Assembly (NCBI GenBank): GCA_027604685.1
Contig: JADHYX010000168.1
Span: 1,840 to 45,614 of the forward strand
Length of the DNA: 43,775 nucleotides
Direction of reading: 5' to 3'
Origin: Lobulomyces angularis
Taxonomy: Eukaryota > Chytridiomycota > Chytridiomycetes > Lobulomycetales > Lobulomycetaceae
Under the pieces are notes generated by a model. That model had not been told where the DNA came from, ran no database searches, and was given only the letters and a program-made list of their open reading frames with translations. Positions 34,685-43,775 of this stretch are shown in pieces (positions within the stretch are counted from its first letter, which is position 1; each line of letters begins with the position of its first letter). The position numbers and the translations under genes are program-made.

Positions 34685-35129
34685 TTAGAAAAAAGGTCTT
34701 TCTAACTCTAAAGCAGAATTAAATTTAAACTTTTCACTTGCAACAACTTCATCCTAAATTAAATAAAAATTTTAATCAGCAAAAAATAAAAAAAAGAAAA
34801 AAAAAAATTTATAAATACAGATTGAATATTAACATTTCCGGTTAACCTGCTATCCCTCTCCATCATTCTTCTGTCCCATTTATCAACATTCCACCTTTTT
34901 GGCTAAAAAAAAAAAATTAAATTTAAAATAAATTATTTAAATGCAATATTATATATTTACTTTTCCATAATTTTCGTATTTTTGATATTGTTTAACTCCA
35001 AATCGCATTCCAATGCCTAACCCTGCAATGATGAAGAATGCAGATAACGCTTCCTACATGTTTATTTTTTTTTCTTAATAACTCTTTTTTTATTTTTATG
35101 ATTACAAATGGTATAATTGCTCCTTTCAT
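34685..35129 (-). CDS. NDUFA1: NADH dehydrogenase (complex I) MWFE subunit, NDUFA1
   Basis: Predicted 89-residue NDUFA1 (MWFE), a one-helix accessory subunit in the membrane arm of respiratory complex I. Exons 35106-35129, 34961-35053, 34819-34902 and 34685-34753; total divisible by three. It was too fragmented for simple open-frame detection. The N-terminus MKGAIIPFEALSAFFIIAG is a short hydrophobic start and membrane helix (human WFEILPGLSVMGVCLLIPG). Then come a basic segment (RFGVKQYQKYENYGKPKR) and WDRRMMERDSRLTGNVN, which matches the hallmark YHWSLMERDRRISGV of MWFE. The tail is a few residues longer than human. The MERD-R-(L/I)-(T/S)-G motif makes the call reliable despite the small size. 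It is divergent from the ATP synthase d gene across 319 bp. Confidence 0.85.
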
Positions 35130-35448
35130 ATTTTTGTTGATGAAAATGACAAAAGGTTGATCTTTCTGTTATATTTACTATTGAAAAATTTTAAACTTGA
35201 TTCTTATATTTTAAAATATAATTTTGATGTAAAAAAAAACCAAAATTCTTTCCTTTCTATTTACAAAAAAAAATATATATATATTTTATCTTTTTTTTTT
35301 TTTTTTTCAAGAAAAGTTCAACTTTTGGTGTAACAACATTTTTTTTTCAATTTTTTTTAATTTTTTTTGCAAGGTAATGTTGATAAATTTTTTCTGGTTT
35401 TTTTTTTTTTTTATCTTAACTTAAAAATTAGAAATAAAATAGAAAAAA
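35130..35448. promoter_or_regulatory. Putative shared promoter of NDUFA1 and ATP synthase d
   Basis: 319-bp spacer between two divergent oxidative-phosphorylation genes. It contains long T tracts (35289-35308 and 35400-35413) and A/T stretches. The layout suggests a bidirectional promoter; no specific factor site is recognised. Confidence 0.4.
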
Positions 35449-36071
35449 ATGAGCAGTGTGAAATCAATAGCATCAAAGATAGACTGGCCAGCACTCAGTC
35501 AAAAGTTAAAACCTGACACGTTAGCTGCAGTCAGTAACTTTCGTCGTAGACATATGGAATTAGCTAAACAACTGCAAGATTTGAAAGAACAAAATAGACC
35601 TATCGATTTTAGTTTTTACAAAAATACGTTAAAAAATAAAACTGTTGTTGAAAATGCTGAAAAAGCTTTTGCCGCTTTTAAGCCTAGTACTTTTGATTTA
35701 AGTAAACAAAATGATATTATCAGGGATCAAGAGGCTAAAGCTGTATGAAAACAAAATAAAAAAGAATTATACATTTTTACAAAAATTTAGAGATTTGCCT
35801 TTAATTTTGATCTTTTTTTTTTTGTTTTTTTATCTCATAATAGATTGAAGCAGCCAAAAAAACTGAATTAAAAGTGAAAAAAGAATTAGGAGAATTAGAT
35901 GAATTATTACAAAACATCAAAACTGCTAGACCTGTAGATGAGTTGACTGTTGAAGATGTTACTAAAATATTACCAGAAATTGATGAAAATACTGCCAAAT
36001 TGGCTAAACGTGGGCAATGGACTGTTCCTGGTTACTACGAAAAGTTTGGGGAATTTAAAATTGGATTTTAA
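35449..36071 (+). CDS. ATP5PD: Mitochondrial ATP synthase subunit d
   Basis: Predicted 173-residue subunit d (Atp7 in yeast) of the peripheral stalk of mitochondrial F1Fo ATP synthase. Two exons, 35449-35742 and 35844-36071; both are multiples of three, and the total matches the family (yeast 174). The protein starts MSSVKSIASKIDWPALSQKL, the typical subunit d opening (KxxxKIDWxxL). It continues with the amphipathic segment LAAVSNFRRRHMELAKQL, then PIDFSFYKNTLKNKTVVE, which matches the IDWxxYK-x-L-KN-x-xVD block of the family. The C-terminal half has the conserved PVDELTVEDV and the ending TVPGYYEKFGEFKIGF. No cleavable presequence is obvious, as is usual for this subunit. The divergent neighbour encodes a complex I subunit. 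Confidence 0.92.
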
Positions 36072-36558
36072 AAAATAGGATAAATATTATATTTTTTTTA
36101 TATATTTTTTTTTTTCCCAAAAAAAAAAAGACGATGTTTAAATATATCAACTAGTAAAGATTAAAATCCAATTTTTTAATCCAGCACTTTTTTTGTTCTG
36201 AGATTTTGTATTTACTAAAAACAAGCGAGCTGAAGATTCACTTTGATGATGATATTGATTTAAATAATGAGATTCATATTGGGCTTAGGACAAAATGAAG
36301 AAGTAATCACTATCTCAAATAAACTTTCCAAAAAGTCGCAACATATTATTTCTGTCATCGTTTGTATAATATTTAACTTCTTTTTTTTTTTATGAAATCG
36401 CATGAGAATAAAATTTCATCTAAAAATTTTAAATCTAAATGAAAGATTGTTTGTGATGTAAAAGAAGAACTTTTAAAAAAATGGAAAGAAAAAGTAAAGT
36501 ATTTATTACATGAATATAGAAAAATTGGTTTTATTTTTTATCAATGTATTTTTAAAAC
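36072..36558. other. Convergent spacer, no gene seen
   Basis: About 490 bases between the 3' ends of the ATP synthase d gene and BUD32. Short A/T tracts only; no frame with a recognisable product on either strand. Confidence 0.5.
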
Positions 36559-37486
36559 TTAAGTCCTTTTTCTTCCTCTCTTTCGAACTAGGTTAAAAAA
36601 AAAGTTAAAAAAAAAAAAAAACATTTGAATAAAAAACCTTCTTCAAACTTTGCAAAAACGGATTGTTTTCCTACTTTAAGATTTTTAAAGTAACTTTTTA
36701 AAATCAATTCAAAAAGTTCATCAGAATCAGGGTGAGTGGAGTTAAAGCTCCTTTCCAAAACATAGAGATCAACGGCTTTTTCCTCTGCCAAATTTGAAAT
36801 TTGACTTAACCCAAAATCGATTATATAAAATTCACCGCGGCTGTCATCGGAGCTTTGATTTTTTTTTATTAAAAAATTAGAAGTTGTTAGATCTCCGTGA
36901 ATTAAATTTCCATCATGTAATTTTGCTAAAATCAGTCCTACATTTTCTGATATGTATTCATCTAAATAATAATTTCTTTTTTAATAAAAGAAAAATGATT
37001 TGTTTTCACATTATACATTCTGGTTTTAAAACAGAATTTAAAGTTTTTTCTCTAACAAAACTTTTTAAACTTTGTCCTTCAATGAATTCCATGTAAATCA
37101 AGTAATTTTTAGCATCTACAAGTACCAAATTTGGTGTATTTATTCCCATTTTTTTACATTTCATTAACAATCTGCATTCCTAAACGAAAAAAAAAAAGGT
37201 TTGATAAAAATTCAAAAATGCATTATTATTATTTTTTTTTATATATTTACTTGTAGCATTCTACGCTGATTAATTTTTTTATCTAGAATGTCTAATCTAT
37301 AACTTTTTTTAAACCTTTGTTTGATAATTATCTTTTTGTTTAACATTGTTGTTTGATATATTCTCTAATAAAAAATTAAAAAAAAAAAAAAGGAAGTTTC
37401 TTTAATATTTTTTTTATTTTTTTTACTGCCTCTGCTCCTTGGTTTATTAAAGTTGCTATTTCTGGTTGATCTGGTTCATTTTTCAT
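36559..37486 (-). CDS. BUD32: Bud32/PRPK atypical kinase of the KEOPS complex
   Basis: Predicted 229-residue Bud32 (TP53RK/PRPK), the small kinase/ATPase of KEOPS, which makes the tRNA t6A modification with Kae1. Five exons: 37427-37486, 37251-37364, 37017-37179, 36638-36961, 36559-36587; total divisible by three, and family members are 210-260 residues. It lacks a glycine-rich loop and starts INQGAEARIYQT, as PRPK does. ATP-binding Lys35 is in IIIKQRFKKSYR. The RRMLQECRLLMKCKKMGI motif matches RRxxxEARxLxxxxxxGI. The catalytic loop is HGDLTTSN (Asp136, Asn141) and the metal-binding motif is DFGLS (Asp161). KAVDLYVLERSFNSTHPDS is the family signature. The short last exon gives VRKRGRKRT, the basic tail that in Bud32 proteins contacts tRNA and supports Kae1 activity. 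It is divergent from TMEM138. Confidence 0.94.
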
Positions 37487-38184
37487 TTTGTCACTTTTTT
37501 ATTTTTTTTTTTTTTTTTTTTAAAAAAATTTTTTTGGAAAACTTGTCAATTTTGTTCCAAGTTCTTTCTTTTTTTTTTTTTTTTTTATTTATATCGAAAT
37601 TTGATATTACTCTTTTATTCTTAAATTTTTTTTTTTTTTGAAATAAACATTCTTGAAGTTAAATTTAAACTGAACAAGAAAAAATTTCAAAAAAAAAAAA
37701 AAATTAATAAAAAAATAAAATTTATCTTTTTTTTTTTTTTTTATTAATTAACTTTTAAATTTACCAAAAAAATGTTTTTCATCTTTAATATTTCTTTTTT
37801 TTTTTTTTTAATTTTTTTCAAAATTCATGTTTTATATTTTTACATTAATAAAACCAAAATGGTTAGAAGGGATTCAATATTATTTTAATTTTAAATACTG
37901 AACAAAAAATTAAAAAGGTTTGCTTCTGTAAACAAAAAATTTGACGATATATTTCATTTTTATCTATTTTACAAATAGATACAAAATGCTTTGAGGAAGT
38001 ACTTTGTCTAGAAACAATTAGCTTTGGATTCATATCATACCTTTTTCTATTTCATCTTTCCTTTTTAATTATTTAGATTCTAGTTCTATATTCAAATTTT
38101 GAAGCAGTGGTTTGAAAATAACCGCGTAATTTTTTTCCTAATTTTTTTTTTAAACACCGCAGTTTAAAGTGGAAAAATTAGTAA
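37487..38184. repeat. T-rich low-complexity divergent spacer
   Basis: About 700 bases between BUD32 and TMEM138 start codons. Bases 37499-37830 are mostly T homopolymer runs broken by A runs, with almost no C or G. The last 300 bases are less extreme and contain the palindrome-like GGTTTGAAAATAACC at about 38108. Open frames across it encode only Phe/Leu-rich chance products. Confidence 0.6.
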
Positions 38185-38790
38185 ATGAAACATGAAATCT
38201 TACCACATCCAAAGCTGATTCTAGTTACGCAATTTACGCTTCTTCTTCTTGACTTGCTAATTGTCCTCTCGGCGGAAAGAGAAAAGCACCTTTTTTGGGT
38301 CATAGGTGGAACCTACTTTTTTCAATTCATATTTATCATACTCAACATCGTCATTCTACTCGTTAGGTTTACTACTACTTACCCTTTCAAGGCTGGTAAA
38401 ACAAACTTGATTGCAAAAGAGTTTTTCACCAGCTTAGTTTTCAGTTGCTTATATTTTTTTTTTTTGACCATCTTAAGAATAATTGCCTCAGTAAATTTTA
38501 TTAAAATCTATGTTTATATTAAAAAAAGTAATGTTTAGGTTATTCTATTACCGTGCAATAACAATGAAAACGGCTGTAATCTCTGGGCAAGCAACTTATA
38601 CTTGGCGGTCTATCTGGTGACTAGGATTGTTGGTTTTGGATACTACGTTACTTTCAAATTTGCAATAATAAACCTATGCGATCCAAAGTAAAAATATTTT
38701 ATTCCAAAATTAAATGAAACATTAAATCTATTTTATTTTAGATATTATGTGGAAAGTGAATGGTTAAATGAAAAAATAAGAAAAATTTGA
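38185..38790 (+). CDS. TMEM138: TMEM138-like ciliary membrane protein
   Basis: Predicted 167-residue four-helix membrane protein matching TMEM138 (human 162 residues), a Joubert-syndrome protein needed for ciliogenesis and transport to the transition zone. Exons 38185-38490, 38539-38687 and 38742-38790; total divisible by three. The N-terminus HPKLILVTQFTLLLLDLLIV parallels the YSLVLSLQFLLLSYDL region of TMEM138. Next are FQFIFIILNIVILLVRFTTT then FKAGKTNLI, matching the family FQAGLVNLL element. The third helix is FTSLVFSCLYFFFLTILRII. After the spliced loop comes NLYLAVYLVTRIVGFGYYV, and the end reads LCDPKYYVESEWLNEKIRK, matching the LGDPHFYQDSLWLRKEF C-terminus. An alternative in-frame donor at about 38512 would add seven residues in the loop. 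It lies 29 kb from TMEM216, the gene next to TMEM138 in vertebrates. Confidence 0.82.
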
Positions 38791-39797
38791 AAAAAAATAA
38801 AATAAAATAAAATAATATTAATTTAAAATGGTAAATATATATATTTTTTTAATTTTTTTATAAATATCAAATAATAATTTAGATAAGTTAAAAATTTGTA
38901 AACAAATGTGTCATTTTTTTTTTTTATTTTATTTTTTTATAAAATTTATTCTTTATTCAGGGTTAGTATTGACAGCATATTAAGTTTTGATGTGTGATTT
39001 GTATGTAAATACAGTTTAGTCTGAACCAAAAGAATCCAATTTTTTTTCACAAAAAAAAAAAAATTTGTTGCAAGATAAACATATACAATGAAGTTTGACA
39101 AAATTTAAAAAAATTGATTAATTGCGTTGGTTAATTTAACAAGAATTAATTAAATTTTGACATCCGAAAACAATATTTAAGCAAATAAATAAATATACAT
39201 CGTTCTGCTAAACAATAAATAACAAATTAATAAAATTAATGCAATATCATAAATCTTAATAATCTTTTTCATCTTTCAACTACTCAAATATTTATAAAAT
39301 TGTTCCAATTATTCACAGCAATGAAAGAAAAAAGTGTAAAATCTTCCTTTCTTTAATTTAATTCCAAAGCTTTTGCTGCAAAACATTTGTAGTGGCAAAT
39401 GCCGAAATTGTTCAAAATTGAATGGCTAATTTTTTAAACAGAACGTGTGCATTGTTGAATTTACTGAAAAAACAATTAAAATTTATTATATTTTTGTGTA
39501 ATTATACAATTTTAAAAAATTTAAACTATATTTTCAGCAAAGGTTCATAGAATCGAAGAAAAAAAAAGAAATGTCAAATATAAACCTATTTTCCTGTATC
39601 CAAAAAGTCAAATAGGAAAAGATGCTTAGTTAATCGACTACGAATTAAAGCAGAATTATATTTTTTAAATTCCATAAATTAAACTTAAAAAAAAACTCTT
39701 TTTTATTTTAGGTTTCATAGTTTAATTTTTTTGAAATTAGTGTAACAAAAATAGTTTAATTTCACCATTATCAGAGAATAGAATACCGAAATAATAA
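38791..39797. other. 1-kb spacer between TMEM138 and UBA2
   Basis: A/T-rich with many stops on both strands. It starts with an (AAAAT)n stretch at about 38790-38815. I see no gene, tRNA or longer repeat. It should include the UBA2 promoter. Confidence 0.5.
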
Positions 39798-42252
39798 ATG
39801 ACTCAAACTAGCAAAAAAAAAAATAGAAATGATCATAACATAGATATTTTAGGCCAAAACACCTTTAATAAAGTTCAAAATTCAAAAGTTTTAATGGTTG
39901 GAGCAGGTACTACATTTTTTTTTTATTTATACTATGTTCCAAAAAAGATGATTAAAAAATAATCATTTTTTACATAAGTTATTTAAAAAAAATAATAAAA
40001 AAAATTTTTTAACATTAAAAGTAAAAAAAAAAAAAACTGATTTTTAATTTTCTAATAAATAAAGGTGGCATTGGTTGCGAATTAATTAAAAATTTGGTTT
40101 TATCTGGATTTAAAGATATCATAATGGTTTAATAGAAATATAAACCTTATTTTTTTTTTCAACTTCCAAAACATTTTGTAGGTAGACTTTGATACCATTG
40201 ATTTATCAAACTTAAATAGACAATTTTTATTTCAAAAAAAGCATATAAAAAAGTCAAAAGCGCATGTTGCAAAGGAGGCAGCTTTGTTATTTAACGATCA
40301 AGTCAAAATTCAATCTTTTAATGATAGTATTTTTGATGAAAAATTTAATTTAAATGTAAAAAAATTATTGAATTTTTTTTTTTTAATAATTTTTAAATTT
40401 TTAAATTTTTTTAGTGGTTTAAAAATTTTGATATAATATTTAATGCACTAGATAATTTACCTGCAAGAAGACATGTTAATTTAATGGCAATGGCTGCAAA
40501 TGTTCCATTGGTGGAAAGTGGTACTGCTGGCTATCTCGGACAAGTTACAGTTCATAAAAAAAATTTGTATGAATGCTTTGATTGTGAACCTAAACCTACC
40601 CCAAAAACATTTCCTGTTTGTACGATTCGTTCTACTCCTTCTACACGTATATTTTTTTTTTTTCATTACTGTTAATTTTTTTATTTTTTTTTTTTTTTTA
40701 CAGCTATACATTGTATTGTTTGGGCAAAGTCTTATCTTTTTAATCAATTATTTGGAAAAGATGATGAAGATGATGTTAGCAATGAAGTTTTGAACAGCGA
40801 AGATGCAAAAGTTGAGGGTAAACAATAAAAAATCCAAGCGAAATCAAAGCTAAAAAATTTATTTTTATATATAAATATTTATATTTTTTTTTTTTTTTTT
40901 TAAAAAAAATTAAGAACTGGAAGAACTTAAAAAAGAAACTTTAGCACTAAAAAATTTAAAGCAACAAACAGGGAAAGAAAATTTTCCCGACCTTGTTTTT
41001 AAAAAAGTATTCGAAACTGATATCGAAAGGCTATTAACTATGGAAGATTTATGGAAAACTAGACAAAAACCTATACCACTTTATTACGATAAGATAACAG
41101 AAACTAAAGATTCAACAGTTTCCTTGATTGGAGTAGAATTGGAGCAAAAAGTTTTAAGTCTAGATCATTTAAAGAAAATATTTATTAGCTCCGTAGTGAA
41201 TCTGTCAAAGAGATACTTGATGGAAAAAAAAAAAGATTCAAAATTTTGTTTGGAATTTGATAAAGATGACGAAGACTCCCTCGATTTTGTTACTACCTGC
41301 GCTAATTTTAGAGCTACCATATATGGAATTGAGAATCAAAGTAGATTTAAAGTTAAGGGTATGAATTTTTTTTTTTATTTTTTTTTTTATATACGTTTTT
41401 CTGAAATTTCGCAATTTTTTTAGAAATGGCTGGCAATATCATTCCAGCTATCGCTACTACAAATGCTGTCATAGCAGGAATTATTGTATTACAAGGAATA
41501 AAAATTTTAAACTCAAATATTGATGACTGTAAAAATGTAAAAAAATTTTTTTTTTTTGTCTTAAAAAAAATTTTCCTTTTTTTTTTTACAAGCTTTTAAT
41601 TTATTTTTATTTTTAAGAGCTATTTGGTGTACACATCTAAAGGAAGATCACAATTACTTGCTAACGAAAAACTGTCAAAACCAAATCCAAGCTGTTCAGT
41701 TTGTCAAGCAACATATTTGCAAGCAGAGTTAAATACGGATGAAACCACTTTGAGTGAACTACTTCAGTTTCTTGTTAGAGGCAAAAAAAGTTCTGGTGGT
41801 TTAGATTTACAAGGTGAAATTAGCGTCGAAGAAAATGGACGGTAAAAATTAAAATTTTTTTTTATTCTATTTTTTCTCCTTTTTTTTTTTTTCTATTATT
41901 TTAATTTTAATAATTTTTTGTTTTTAGACTAATCTATGATCTAGATTTTGAAGACAATTTGAATAGTACACTGACAGAATTACAATTGACGAGCGAAAAA
42001 AAAATATTAATAAATGCCGAAAATGAAGAAGAAATTTCATTTTGCATAATCGTATTTATAAAAAATTTAAAAAATTTAAAAAAAAATGAAATAAAAATCA
42101 TTGGAGAAAAAAATTTGCAAAAGAAGTTATTAAAAAAGAGGGAAAGTGATGAACAACTTGAACCTGAAACCAAAAAAAAATTAAAAGTTGAACCTGCCAA
42201 TTACGCTAACCTCAACGTGGATAATGATGATGATGTGGTTCTCGTTTTATAA
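39798..42252 (+). CDS. UBA2: SUMO-activating enzyme subunit Uba2
   Basis: Predicted 598-residue Uba2 (SAE2), the catalytic subunit of the heterodimeric SUMO E1 with Aos1; human is 640. Nine exons: 39798-39906, 40065-40126, 40182-40355, 40415-40646, 40704-40817, 40915-41358, 41424-41536, 41618-41841, 41928-42252; total divisible by three. The adenylation domain has [17 protein letters not shown] (residues 32-48), [17 protein letters not shown] and [25 protein letters not shown] precedes the zinc-ligand Cys pair in [10 protein letters not shown]. The active-site Cys184 is in [20 protein letters not shown], then [15 protein letters not shown] second pair of zinc-ligand cysteines is in [10 protein letters not shown]. 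The ubiquitin-fold domain follows. The tail has a basic [12 protein letters not shown] nuclear signal and ends DDDVVLVL, a SUMO-interacting motif. A Lys/Glu-rich stretch is inserted near residue 225. Identification is certain. Confidence 0.95.
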
Positions 42253-42472
42253 TTTTTTATTTTTTTTATTACTTTTAAAAAAAAATTATTCAGGATGTTT
42301 AAAAAGAAAAAAAAAAAATTTTTTTTTATTATACATTAAAATTTGGTAGACCTAAAAGTTAATTTTTTTTTTTCTCACTAATAATAAATACAAATAAAAA
42401 TAATAATAATAATAAGTTAAAATAAAAAGAAAAAAAAAAAGAATTATTTTTTTTTTTGGTAATTTATTTTTT
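42253..42472. other. Convergent spacer between UBA2 and the aspartic protease
   Basis: 220 bases of alternating A and T tracts, including a short (AAT)n stretch at about 42397-42413. It presumably holds both 3' ends. Confidence 0.5.
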
Positions 42473-43775
42473 TTAAATAAAATTTCTAAATTCAGTGGTT
42501 GGCAAATCGAGTTGATTTTTTAAATCTTGTTCCATTTTTTTTCGCTGAACTGATAAATCAGGCACCTTAATGATGCTACTTCGTTGCTCTTCTGAAACAA
42601 CACTTTCATTAAATCCATTCTTGAATATATCTTTATCAATTAGATCCAAGATTTTGTCATCGTCGACAATTTTACCGATGGGCTGTAAAAATTCCCCAAT
42701 ATCAGCTTTTTTAATTGACGACCTTCTACGAGTCAGTTTCGTTGGACTAACTGGTGAATTTATCCTTCGCGTACTGCTAATTATCTTTCCTTCTTCCAGT
42801 TTTTCCAGGTTACTAAATTTTTTTTTTTTTGAACTTGTTGTTCTAAAATCTTTCATTTTATTAATATTGTTTTTTATCGTTGAACTGGAAGAAACTTTTT
42901 TTTTGAAATTAACTTCTTTCTTTTTTCTTAAAAATAGGAATATTAATAATCCTAGTATCAATACTATTGAAATAACTATATATTTTTTTATTTTTTTGTT
43001 ATTTTTAATATATTTTATTTTTATTTTTTTTACCTATTCCAAAAATTCCGCCTGCGGAGAGGGAATTAGCTTCAACGTTAAGCTCGGTTTTAGTAGCAAC
43101 AGCAACATTATTTCCAACATTTCCATTATCATTACCCTGACTTGTTAGATCTGGTTTTTCTTCAGGTGGAGCAGCAAATCTGGTGGAGTTTGCAAATCCT
43201 ACTCTATCTAGTGCAAAATCGTAAACGGTGTAGTAACTTCTTAAAAATGTATCTCCAACTATCCACATAGAGTTTTCTCCTACTCCACCTGAAGTAAAGG
43301 GACTAATGCAGGACTGGCCTTGGAACCTAGTTAAAAAAAAGGGAAAATATTAATTTTTTTATTTTTATTTTAATTTTTTTTTACCAGACATATTCCTGTG
43401 GAGTTAAATCAAAATATCGGCCACCAAACTTTAAACTAACTGTTGGTAACTCTGAAACGAAATCACAATCAAATTTGTACAATCCTCTTGTTGTATCCAA
43501 AGTGCCGCCTAATTGGAAGTTGATCAAATCAAAATCGCTTTTAGGAACAACAATTAAAGAAGTCCCAGTGTCAATTGCACCCGTCCTTCCTGTAATTGAT
43601 AAAAGTTGATTGCCTATTTTAAACGCTTCAATAGATACTGTCCACCAAGCTTGTTTCACAACAGGCGCGTAAGCTTTTTTTATTTTATGTTAATCTTTAT
43701 TAATACAAAAAAAAAAAAAAATAAAAAATTTTTGTTTGTTATTGGGCAAAAAAATTGTTTTTGGGGTTTACGACA
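42473..43775 (-). CDS. Membrane-anchored pepsin-like aspartic protease (C-terminal part)
   Basis: C-terminal lobe of an A1-family (pepsin-like) aspartic protease, cut by the right window edge. Exons about 43381-43676, 43030-43326 and 42473-42984; the next 5' exon ends TGTC at about 43772. The exon starts YAPVVKQAWWTVSI, matching the second-lobe entry. The second active-site motif is AIDTGTSLIVVP, and the lobe ends with MWIVGDTFLRSYYTVYDFALDRVGFA, written here as WIVGDTFLRSYYTVYD plus the following strand. The first catalytic Asp lies outside the window. After an Asn/Gly/Thr-rich stalk (about 55 residues) a membrane helix (ISIVLILGLLIFLFL) follows. Then comes a tail of about 150 residues, strongly basic at first, with serine clusters such as TRRRSSIKKAD. 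Type I topology with a long cytosolic tail is inferred. Yeast yapsins are GPI-anchored instead; the nearest parallel is an animal BACE-like architecture, probably by convergence. Confidence 0.82.

Noticed and set aside
37453..37641. Plus-strand open frame of 62 codons
   Set aside because: It is translated from T homopolymers and overlaps the BUD32 start region antisense.

Overview
This window is nuclear DNA from a eukaryote with a very A+T-rich genome (about three quarters A+T by eye, not computed). Genes are dense and have many short GT-AG introns, mostly about 40-100 nt. TAA, TAG and TGA all end proteins, so the standard code applies. I read 18 protein-coding genes. Exons were joined by hand and, for all genes except LRRC9 and the truncated last gene, the summed exon lengths are divisible by three. 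No tRNA, rRNA, CRISPR array or transposon was recognised.

The gene set suggests a flagellated, early-diverging fungus or fungus relative such as a chytrid, aphelid or similar zoosporic lineage. MDM31 is a mitochondrial protein best known from fungi. IFT43, TMEM216, TMEM138 and LRRC9 are genes of ciliated or flagellated cells. NDUFA1 implies respiratory complex I, which argues against Rozella allomycis, microsporidia and anaerobic gut fungi. This placement is inference from gene content.

Layout, left to right: MDM31 (-, 246-2791); IFT43 (+, 3440-4757); AAGAB/Irc6-like (+, 4874-5946); MRI1 (-, 6473-7977); TMEM216 (+, 8564-9109); FAM210/DUF1279 (+, 9252-9931); ARMC8/GID5 (+, 10267-12987); GGTase-I beta (-, 13440-14837); TLC-like membrane protein (+, 14885-15804); ankyrin-like repeat protein (+, 16106-17099); RAD51 (+, 17199-18984); NUP188 (-, 19269-26302); a 1.4-kb gap; LRRC9 (+, 27702-33236, with a 10-N assembly gap); cyclophilin (+, 33496-34457); NDUFA1 (-, 34685-35129); ATP synthase d (+, 35449-36071); BUD32 (-, 36559-37486); TMEM138 (+, 38185-38790); UBA2 (+, 39798-42252); and a membrane-anchored aspartic protease cut by the right edge (-, 42473-43775).

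There is no operon-like organisation and most genes are unrelated housekeeping functions. Two themes stand out. Four of the eighteen genes are ciliary: one IFT-A subunit, two transition-zone membrane proteins and LRRC9. Two oxidative-phosphorylation genes (NDUFA1 and ATP synthase d) are divergent from one 319-bp spacer. The two least explained proteins are the ankyrin-like repeat protein and the TLC-like membrane protein. I did not find an obviously new multi-gene system. The most noteworthy signals are the co-location of TMEM216 and TMEM138 and some very small exons.
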